This document shows, in pieces, positions 1 through 4,983 of a stretch of DNA of 6,040 bases. The stretch lies in contig JAADHA010000187.1 in assembly GCA_013152105.1 (NCBI GenBank), positions 1-6,040 on the forward strand. Reading direction: 5' to 3'. The stretch's first letter is position 1, and the number at the start of each line of letters is the position of its first letter. A model generated the notes under the pieces. That model did not search any database. It worked only from the letters and a program-made list of their open reading frames with translations, and was not told the DNA's origin. Made by a program: the position numbers and the translations under genes. This stretch comes from Oligoflexia bacterium. Its GTDB lineage: Bacteria > Myxococcota_A > UBA796 > UBA2385.

Positions 1-482
1 CCTCGTAGGAACCAGAGGTCGAACAGGGCCGCGTTGTCTGGACTTCCGTGCCAGGCCTCCAACGCCTGCTCTGCGTCGTCCAGCGCCGCCCGAGTCAGGG
101 AGTTGCGACCCTCGACCGCAGCCTGATGCGCCCGCCGCAGCGCGTCGTCGAAGCGTTGGGCCAGCGCGTCGTCGTCGGCCTCATCTTGGGCGCCCGCCAG
201 CAGTGACTCGACCACCATGATCGGCTCGGCGCCGAGTCCTGGTTCGTGGGTCACCCAGAACAGGCGGTCGGGACAGCCGTCTCCGGCGCACAGCAGGAGC
301 GCCACCTGCTGGGAGCCGGGGGGAGGCTCGGTGACCTGACCGGCCAGGGCCGGATTCGCGGCGCCGATCAGGGCGGCGCCGATCAGGGCGGCGCTGAGCA
401 GGGCGGTCACGAGGACGGTGCTGGGATGGAGTCCGCGGCCCTGCTTGGCGGGATGTCTGGGCGGAGGAAGGAGGGGGGTCAC
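1..482 (-). CDS. Gene A: N-terminal part of exported Cys-pair protein, paralog of genes B and C (truncated by window edge)
   Basis: Open frame of 160 codons reading leftward from GTG at 482 and running off the window without a stop. Residues 1-20 are a basic, proline-rich n-region (RH, K, R). Residues 21-42 are a hydrophobic core with the repeated word ALIGA, followed by NPALA, a good signal peptidase I site near residue 47. The mature part opens with VALLLC-AGDGC (Cys65 and Cys70), the same short strand plus Cys pair found in gene C (GLLLC-PDART-C) and gene B (VMVC-DQPDG-C). A charged helical region follows (about 100-148), then LFDLWFLR, which matches LFDLYVVR in C and LFLLWIR in B. The rest, presumably a PEGA-like domain and strand-rich C-terminus, lies outside the window. 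A GTG at 410 is an alternative start, but it would remove all positive charges before the hydrophobic core. Function unknown; export and homology to B and C are well supported. Confidence 0.8.
   Translation of the reverse strand, partial: MTPLLPPPRHPAKQGRGLHPSTVLVTALLSAALIGAALIGAANPALAGQVTEPPPGSQQVALLLCAGDGCPDRLFWVTHEPGLGAEPIMVVESLLAGAQDEADDDALAQRFDDALRRAHQAAVEGRNSLTRAALDDAEQALEAWHGSPDNAALFDLWFLR
361..405. repeat. Three tandem 15-bp units inside the gene A signal peptide
   Basis: The unit GCGCCGATCAGGGCG occurs at 361-375 and exactly again at 376-390. A third copy at 391-405 differs at two positions. On the minus strand it encodes the repeated ALIGA/LSAA hydrophobic words of the gene A signal peptide. 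The unit is a multiple of three, so copy-number change would lengthen or shorten the hydrophobic core by five residues without shifting the frame. Confidence 0.85.
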
Positions 483-503
483 AGTGAGAGGAGTATAGAA
501 TGG
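483..503. promoter_or_regulatory. 21-bp divergent junction between genes A and B, with Shine-Dalgarno for B and a TATACT box on the minus strand
   Basis: The two starts (GTG at 482 minus, ATG at 504 plus) are 21 bases apart. On the plus strand GAGAGGAG at 486-493 is a good Shine-Dalgarno match ten bases before ATG 504, which supports that start for B. On the minus strand TATACT (497-492) resembles a -10 box, but I see no convincing -35 element, and it would give a nearly leaderless message for a start at 482. No B promoter is evident in the gap, so it must lie inside gene A or be of an unrecognised type. Ribosome site reasonably supported; promoter weak. Confidence 0.35.
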
Positions 504-914
504 ATGGCGATGCTTCTCCTCCTCGGATCGCTGCTCGCCTTCCCCGCCTGGGCCCAGGCGGTGTCTGCTGTGCCGGTTGGCGCGCGCGCCGTCACGGTCA
601 TGGTCTGCGATCAGCCCGACGGCTGCGCGGCCGCCTTCCTCGCCCTGTCGGACCACTGCGCGGGCCAGGGGATCCCGCTCTTGGACTTCGACCAGGTCGC
701 CGCTGCCGGGCCTGGGGGTGGGGACGCACTGGCCGCCCTGGACGCCGCGATCGCCGAGAGTCGAACCCACCCCGATCTCGCGCACCTCCAGACCGCGCGC
801 CAGGCCATGCGACAGACTCCGCTGACGCTGCGGCCCGATGATCTGTTCTTGTTGTGGATCCGCCTGGCTGACGCCCTCTTGATAGCGGGAGATGACACCT
901 CTGACGATGCTTTT
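504..914 (+). CDS. Gene B, 5' part: signal peptide, Cys-pair segment and helical region; frame breaks near 911
   Basis: Starting at ATG 504, this frame gives MAMLLLLGSLLAFPAWAQA, a signal peptide with cleavage expected around residues 17-19. It continues with VTVMVC-DQPDG-C (Cys35 and Cys41, plus Cys52), then a helical region and LFLLWIR at residues 114-120. All of these match gene C in order and spacing, and gene A as far as A is visible. After codon 136 (GCT, 909-911) the similarity to C continues in the next frame, not this one. The nominal frame stays open to a stop at 1307 but encodes only an Arg/Pro/Gly-rich shadow tail. The frame is also open upstream of 504, with an ATG at 453 that would add a basic n-region, but that stretch is antisense to gene A and has a poorer ribosome site. 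Function unknown; see the 3' part for the remaining domains. Confidence 0.7.
886..914 (+). other. Frameshift site splitting gene B, most likely at the T4 run 911-914
   Basis: The upstream frame encodes ...DDAF here, while the frame 1 base further on gives LPQPPPSV, which aligns with LPTPPMSV at residues 161-168 of the intact paralog C. Removing one T from 911-914 restores a continuous frame (GCT TTA CCG CAG). The downstream frame has a stop at 883-885, so the switch must occur after 885. The joined protein is about 13 residues shorter than C at this point. A small deletion not divisible by three, somewhere in 886-914, is therefore an equally possible cause. I cannot tell a sequencing error from a real mutation. 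Confidence 0.6.
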
Positions 915-1947
915 ACCGCAGCCGCCGCCGTCAGTGGGGGCCGTGTCTACGACCTGCCTGTCGGACGCGGGCCTCGACCGCTACCTCCAGATCACGCAAC
1001 AGCACGCCACGCCGGCCGTCCTGCAGGTTCGCGCCGACCATCCGGCGGCCACGGTCTTTGTCGATGGTCGGCCCGCCGGGATGGCGCCCCTGGCGGTCGA
1101 GGTTCAGCCCGGCTGGCATCGTGTCACGCTAGAGCGCCCCGGCCGCCGCACCGCCTGGGTCGGCGAGGTCGTGCCATCTCCTCGTCAACGCCTGGAAATC
1201 CGGGCCGAGCTGGACCAGGACGACAGCCCGGCTGTGCTAGAAGCCCAGGTGATCGGCGTCATCCATGGGACCTCGGCTCCACCCGAGGTGGCCCGCCAGC
1301 TCGCTGACTGGGGCCAGGCTCAGGGGCTGAGCCGGGTGCGCTTCGTCGACCTCTCGCCTCCCCGTGCATTCGGCCAGGCGCCGGAAGAGCGCATTCATGC
1401 GCGGCTGGACCTGTGGGACCTCAATAGTGCCTGGCTGGATGTCTCCTCGGCCCGCTTCCTGTCGCGTGGACCCGGACTCGTGGCCCTGCGCGAGGACGCC
1501 GACCCAGAGCGCTTCACGATGGGCGTGCAGATCGGCTATCGCCGCCTGCAACAGAACTTGCCCACCGGGCCGGATCCCCACGATCACCTGGATCTGGAGC
1601 TGGTGGGGTTGGTCAAGCTATCTCCCAGCCTGGCCGTCGATGCCCGAGTGGGCCTGTGGCAGGCCGCTCAGCCCTACTATCTCTACCGCGACTGGCTGGC
1701 TTCGCAGGTCGTTCCGCTGAGCCTGGGACTGCGCTGGTCATCGGGTCAGGGTGGCATCGTTCACGGGGGACCGTATCTGGGCGGACACGCCCTGGCGGTG
1801 GTACCCCTCGCCGTGGGCGGGGACGCCTTTCTGGGCTGGCTCTGGAAGCCCACTCCACGCTGGCGCCTGAGTGTCGAGCTCAATGGCGGTTGGACGGACC
1901 GGGGCCCGCTGGGTGGCGCTTCCCTTGGGGTCGGCTTTGCGGGATGA
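892..1947 (+). CDS. Gene B, 3' part: PEGA-like domain and strand-rich, barrel-like C-terminus
   Basis: Frame open from 886 to TGA at 1945-1947; ATG 892 is its first start but probably not the native one, since the homologous sequence begins upstream in another frame. Codons at 1021-1146 encode a PEGA-like domain: LQVRADHPAATVFVDG, then G-x-x-P and PGWHRVTLERPG, the family's VDG...PG.H.V....PG signature. PEGA domains are known in envelope and surface proteins. A helical segment follows (PPEVARQLADW, compare DIKDLLVAW in C). From about 1504 the sequence turns strand-rich, with alternating hydrophobics and aromatics. It includes AVDARVGLWQAAQPYYLYRDW, interrupted here by no gap relative to ALDARLGVV...PYNLYRDW in C, and ends GVGFAG. 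This resembles a small outer-membrane beta-barrel. Joined to the 5' part, the product is about 480 residues against 518 for C. Gene E starts 7 bases after the stop, so the two are probably co-transcribed. Homology to C is certain; the barrel and function are inference. Confidence 0.75.
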   Translation: MTPLTMLLPQPPPSVGAVSTTCLSDAGLDRYLQITQQHATPAVLQVRADHPAATVFVDGRPAGMAPLAVEVQPGWHRVTLERPGRRTAWVGEVVPSPRQRLEIRAELDQDDSPAVLEAQVIGVIHGTSAPPEVARQLADWGQAQGLSRVRFVDLSPPRAFGQAPEERIHARLDLWDLNSAWLDVSSARFLSRGPGLVALREDADPERFTMGVQIGYRRLQQNLPTGPDPHDHLDLELVGLVKLSPSLAVDARVGLWQAAQPYYLYRDWLASQVVPLSLGLRWSSGQGGIVHGGPYLGGHALAVVPLAVGGDAFLGWLWKPTPRWRLSVELNGGWTDRGPLGGASLGVGFAG

Positions 1948-1954
1948 TGTCGCC

Positions 1955-3301
1955 ATGGTGCGCTCGCTGCTGCCCCTCGTCCTGATCCTCTCCCTGATCC
2001 TCGTCTCCGGTCCGCTTCGGGCCGAGGATGACCTGGATGGTGACGGCTACACAGTCGCGGATGGGGACTGCGACGATACCGCCCCCGACATTCACCCCGG
2101 CGCGACCGAGGTGGTCAACGGGATCGACGACAACTGCAACTTCATGGTCGACGAGGGGACCGAGGTCTACGACGACGACAGCGACGGCTGGTCCGAAGAC
2201 GACGGCGACTGCGACGACGCCAACCCGCTGGTCTACCCCGAGGCGACCGAGTGGGCGGACGGTCTGGACAACGACTGTGATGGCACGGTTGACGAGGGGA
2301 CCGACGTCTACGACGACGACGGCGACGGCTTCACGGAAGAGGGTGGCGACTGCGATGACGCCCGGTCTGACACCTTTCCGGGCGCTATCGAGGTGGTGGA
2401 CGGCTGGGACAATGACTGCAATGGCCTGGTCGATGACCGCACGGATGTCTTCGATGACGATGGGGACGGCTGGTCCGAGGACGACGGGGACTGCGACGAC
2501 GCCAACGTCTGGACCTACCCGGGGGCGGTCGAACTCGGGGATGGGCAGGACAATGATTGCGATGGCACCGTCGACGAGAACACCGACCGCTATGACGATG
2601 ACGGCGACGGCTATAGCGAGGAACAGGGCGACTGCGCCGACGGGGACCCGGCCGTCTACCCCGGGGCGACCGAGCTTCCCGACGGTGTCGACAACAACTG
2701 CAGCGGCCAGGTAGACGAGGGCACGACCGCCTACGACGACGACGGCGACGGTTGGACCGAGGACGAGGGCGACTGCGACGACGCCAACCGCGCGGTCTAT
2801 CCCGGTGCTCCCGAGATCCTCGACGGTGTCGACCAGGACTGCGACGACATCGTGGACGATGGCACCGCCGCCTATGACGACGACGGTGACGGCTTCACCG
2901 AGCAGGACGGTGACTGCAACGACGCCGACTCCACCATCTACCCTGGCGCGACCGAGCTTCCCGATGCCCTGGACCAGGACTGCGACGGCGTCGTTGACGA
3001 GGGTACGACCGCCTACGATGACGACGGTGACGGCATGTCCGAAGATCAGGGCGACTGCGACGACCAGGACCCCACCGTCTACCTCGGCGCGCCCGAGCTC
3101 AACGACGGCAAGGACAACAACTGCGACGGCCAGATCGAGCAGTATCTGGGCTGGCAATGCGGCACGGCTCCCGCCGGGGCTGGGTGGTTTATAGCGGCGC
3201 TAGGTTGTCTGGGAGTGCTTCGTCGCAAGCGGCGAGCTTCCGAGCCCCAGCGCGTTCAGGATGAAGTCCATCGCAGTGTGGGGCCTGGCCTGTCCGACTG
3301 A
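1955..3301 (+). CDS. Gene E: exported MopE-type metal-binding repeat protein with MYXO-CTERM-like tail
   Basis: 448 residues from ATG 1955. An upstream extension of the frame overlaps gene B and would bury the signal peptide, so 1955 is preferred despite only a weak GGGA ribosome site. Residues 1-23 are a signal peptide (MVRSLLPLVLILSLILVSG, cleavage after LRA). Residues 26-401 are exactly eight 47-residue repeats and nothing else. Each has DxDGDG or close variants, GDC, an (I/V/T)(Y/H/F)P-like turn, ATE/APE and DN(D/N)C, with two Cys per unit that may pair. The Asp-rich loops resemble Ca2+-binding loops of EF-hand and thrombospondin type 3 style; the family (Pfam Cu-binding_MopE, putative metal-binding motif) is named for a Methylococcus surface protein, and the bound metal here is unknown. 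The tail has Cys402, a short hydrophobic stretch and RRKRR, then 21 further residues. Located seven bases after gene B, it is likely its operon partner. Probable role: extracellular, surface-anchored rod or adhesin. Confidence 0.9.
   Translation: MVRSLLPLVLILSLILVSGPLRAEDDLDGDGYTVADGDCDDTAPDIHPGATEVVNGIDDNCNFMVDEGTEVYDDDSDGWSEDDGDCDDANPLVYPEATEWADGLDNDCDGTVDEGTDVYDDDGDGFTEEGGDCDDARSDTFPGAIEVVDGWDNDCNGLVDDRTDVFDDDGDGWSEDDGDCDDANVWTYPGAVELGDGQDNDCDGTVDENTDRYDDDGDGYSEEQGDCADGDPAVYPGATELPDGVDNNCSGQVDEGTTAYDDDGDGWTEDEGDCDDANRAVYPGAPEILDGVDQDCDDIVDDGTAAYDDDGDGFTEQDGDCNDADSTIYPGATELPDALDQDCDGVVDEGTTAYDDDGDGMSEDQGDCDDQDPTVYLGAPELNDGKDNNCDGQIEQYLGWQCGTAPAGAGWFIAALGCLGVLRRKRRASEPQRVQDEVHRSVGPGLSD
2030..3157 (+). 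repeat. Eight tandem 141-bp units (47-residue MopE-type repeats) in gene E
   Basis: Units start at 2030, 2171, 2312, 2453, 2594, 2735, 2876 and 3017 with no insertions or deletions between them. All eight keep both Cys. Departures include DDDSDG in unit 2, GDCADGD in unit 5 and YLGAPE instead of YPGA in unit 8. Unit 1 is of a distinct subtype with IHPGATE and NGIDDNCNF. The last unit runs directly into the sorting-like tail. Confidence 0.92.
3158..3235 (+). other. MYXO-CTERM-like sorting tail of gene E
   Basis: Cys402, then GTAPAGAGW, a modest hydrophobic run (FIAALGCLGVL) and RRKRR. A Cys, transmembrane stretch and terminal Arg cluster is the known layout of MYXO-CTERM tails of myxobacterial exported proteins, thought to be processed by myxosortase for surface anchoring. 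Oddly, 21 residues follow the basic cluster before the stop, whereas such tails normally end at it. The hydrophobic run is also weaker than in gene D. Assignment is by pattern only. Confidence 0.65.
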
Positions 3302-3334
3302 GCCCGAAGCTGGTGCCGTCGCCCGGAAGTCCTT

Positions 3335-3359
3335 CACCACCTTGATGCCGGGCGTGGTG
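3335..3359. terminator. Weak hairpin in the convergent gap after gene E
   Basis: CACCAC (3335-3340) and GTGGTG (3354-3359) form a six-base-pair stem with a 13-base loop, 33 bases after the gene E stop. There is no T-run after it on either strand, so a role in transcription termination is only possible. Confidence 0.2.
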
Positions 3360-3366
3360 GGCGGGA

Positions 3367-3400
3367 CGCTCGCGCGCCGAGTCGAGTGGCGTGCGCAGCG
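3367..3400. terminator. Strong GC hairpin between convergent genes E and C, candidate bidirectional terminator
   Basis: The left arm CGCTCGCGCGCC (3367-3378) pairs with GGCGTGCG and AGCG (3388-3395, 3397-3400). That makes 12 pairs including one G-T, with one bulged C at 3396 and a nine-base loop. It sits midway between the two convergent stops (3301 and 3419). Neither side has the T-run of a classical intrinsic terminator. Position and stem stability support a terminator or message-end role; sequence alone does not prove it. Confidence 0.4.
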
Positions 3401-3416
3401 GCGGGACAACCACGCT

Positions 3417-4973
3417 TCAAAACCCTCTGCTCAGCCCCATTCCGGCGGACCAGGCCACGCCCGTGCTCAACAGGCTGCTGTTCGCCTCGGCTTCGAAGAG
3501 CCAGGTGCGGTCGAAGCGGATCTGGCCGCCGACTGTGACCCGTCCGCCCAGCGCCACCGGGGCGTAGACATCGGCCCCCAGGCCACAGAAAGGCGCGACC
3601 TTCCAGGAAGGCGCCCAGCGCAGGCCGAGGTAGCCATGGGGCAGCGCCTGGTCCACCCAGTCCCGGTACAGGTTGTAGGGGGCATCCGCCCGAACCACCC
3701 CCAGGCGCGCGTCGAGGGCGACTGGTCCGACCGGCACGACGAGCTGCATATCAACGCCCAGGTGCTGGCGGTTCATCATGGACAGCCAGCCGGTGTGGAT
3801 TCCCAGGCGCAGGCGCTCGGGGCTGGTAAGCAGGGCCGTGGAGATGGCGGTGTCGGCGGAGAAGTGCCGAGTGTTCGGGTTGAAGAAGACCATGCGCAGG
3901 CGGCTGAGGCGGGTCACGTGCTGCTCGCCCCGTGAGGTGAAGTGCTGGAGCACCTCGCCTTCATAGGTGGTGGGCACGCCATCACCCATGTCGACGGCCT
4001 CGCCCGCCGCGGCCTGGGGCCGGTCAGTGGGAGCCTGCGACATCTCCAGGGGCACTGCGGGCAGGGTCTGTACGACCTGCTCGACCTTCATCAGTCGCAG
4101 CTCGTCGATGTCGTGGGCCTGGCACCAGGCCACCAGCAGGTCCTTGATGTCCTCGGGTGCGTCCAGGGTGTCCACTGCGTCCTGCAAGGCGGCCAACACC
4201 CAGGTGGCCTCATCGAGCTTGGAGATGGCGGGAGAGACCTCGCTGGTGCGATCGGGAAGGACCGGGACATTGGCCGTCCACGAGCGCACGGTGCCCGGAG
4301 CGGTGGCGGTGACGCGGTGGTTTCCGGGCCACAGGGCGTGCGGTCCCGGTGTCGTCGCCGCGCCATCGACCATCCAGGCGGTACCGAGGGGACCACCGTG
4401 TAGCAGCAAGGTGCCTTTTCCTCCGATCGCCAGCTTGCGCTCCTCATCCATCCAGCGCTGTTGGGTGTCCACGGACATCGGTGGTGTGGGTAGCTTCTGG
4501 TCGTCGGCTATCGCCAGGGCCTGGCGGAAGCTGTACGCATAGGACCCGTCGCGACCCAGCTCGGAGCCGGCGATCCCTCGGACCACGTACAGGTCGAAGA
4601 GCTGCTGCTTGTCTACCACCCCTCGCCAGCGGCTCAGGGCCTTCAGGCCCCGGTTGCTGGCCTGCATCGCCTTGGCGAAGTGGCTCGTCTCGACCGCGGC
4701 GCGGGCCTGTTGCAGGGCTTCTTGGAAGGCCGGCTGGTCGGCCAGGCTGTCGGAGACTCCTCCGGGCGCGAAGCCCTGCTGGAAATCCACCACCTCGAAG
4801 CCGCCGGGGCCGCCGTCTCCGACCTGCCGGACCCACGCCTGGTCCGTCTCGCAGGTGCGCGCGTCAGGACACAAGAGCAGACCCTGCTGGATCGGACCGG
4901 TCGAGAGGGGTTCCTGGGCGACGGCCGATCCCACGCCCGAGAGCGCCGCGAGCACCAGGCCGTGTGCGATCAT
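3417..4973 (-). CDS. Gene C: exported protein with Cys pair, PEGA-like domain and barrel-like C-terminus
   Basis: 518 residues, the only complete member of the A/B/C family here. Residues 1-20 are a signal peptide (MIAHGLVLAALSGVGSAVAQ). Next come GLLLC-PDART-C (Cys35, Cys41), a helical region 75-180 with LFDLYVVR at 125-132 and LPTPPMSV at 161-168, and a PEGA-like domain at about 186-232 (MVDG, then PGNHRVTATAPG). A helical segment with DIKDLLVAWCQ (275-285) and a Pro/Ala/Gly-rich linker (about 303-340) follow. From about 340, and clearly from 385, the sequence is strand-rich and barrel-like, with ALDARLGVV, PYNLYRDW and YLGLRWAP shared with gene B. The last residue is Phe, as in many outer-membrane barrels. 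ATG 4973 overlaps the gene D stop by ATGA, with AGAGGG four bases upstream, so C is translationally coupled to D. Likely an envelope protein working with D; the barrel and the function are inferred. No family name recognised. Confidence 0.85.
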   Translation of the reverse strand: MIAHGLVLAALSGVGSAVAQEPLSTGPIQQGLLLCPDARTCETDQAWVRQVGDGGPGGFEVVDFQQGFAPGGVSDSLADQPAFQEALQQARAAVETSHFAKAMQASNRGLKALSRWRGVVDKQQLFDLYVVRGIAGSELGRDGSYAYSFRQALAIADDQKLPTPPMSVDTQQRWMDEERKLAIGGKGTLLLHGGPLGTAWMVDGAATTPGPHALWPGNHRVTATAPGTVRSWTANVPVLPDRTSEVSPAISKLDEATWVLAALQDAVDTLDAPEDIKDLLVAWCQAHDIDELRLMKVEQVVQTLPAVPLEMSQAPTDRPQAAAGEAVDMGDGVPTTYEGEVLQHFTSRGEQHVTRLSRLRMVFFNPNTRHFSADTAISTALLTSPERLRLGIHTGWLSMMNRQHLGVDMQLVVPVGPVALDARLGVVRADAPYNLYRDWVDQALPHGYLGLRWAPSWKVAPFCGLGADVYAPVALGGRVTVGGQIRFDRTWLFEAEANSSLLSTGVAWSAGMGLSRGF

Positions 4974-4983
4974 CGGACCCTCT
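4970..4983 (-). promoter_or_regulatory. ATGA overlap and ribosome site coupling gene D to gene C
   Basis: Gene D ends in TGA at 4972-4970 and gene C begins with ATG at 4973-4971, sharing the four bases ATGA. AGAGGG at 4983-4978 inside the end of D lies four bases before that ATG. Such overlaps usually mean one transcript with coupled translation, so the two products are probably needed together. Confidence 0.75.

Noticed and set aside
246..503. Upstream extension of gene B to ATG 246 or ATG 453
   Set aside because: The extension is antisense to gene A and places the hydrophobic signal core deep inside the protein. ATG 504 has a good Shine-Dalgarno (GAGAGGAG) and gives a standard signal peptide. 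ATG 453 remains a minor possibility because it adds basic residues before the core.
903..917. Programmed ribosomal frameshifting in gene B
   Set aside because: The context GCT TTT ACC is not a frameshift signal I recognise, and no stop codon or clear downstream stem supports recoding. A mutation or sequence error explains it more simply.
892..1947. Treating the 3' part of gene B as a complete gene starting at ATG 892
   Set aside because: The first residues lack a signal peptide, and the homologous N-terminus found in A and C is present just upstream in another frame, so this is the second half of one broken gene.
1880..3157. A 425-codon minus-strand open frame opposite gene E encoding a strikingly hydrophobic Val/Ala-rich repeat protein
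   Set aside because: It is the mirror of the Asp codons: GAC read backwards is GTC (Val), and the 47-residue period is inherited from gene E. There is no signal peptide or ribosome site, and it runs through the gene B end, so it is a shadow frame.
2030..3157. CRISPR-like regularly spaced repeats
   Set aside because: The 141-bp periodicity is in frame across the whole unit, with no short identical repeat separated by unrelated spacers; it is a protein-coding tandem array.
3261..3935. Plus-strand open frame opposite the end of gene C
   Set aside because: It has no recognisable motifs, overlaps the end of gene E and lies antisense to the conserved barrel-like region of gene C. It is a by-product of high GC content.
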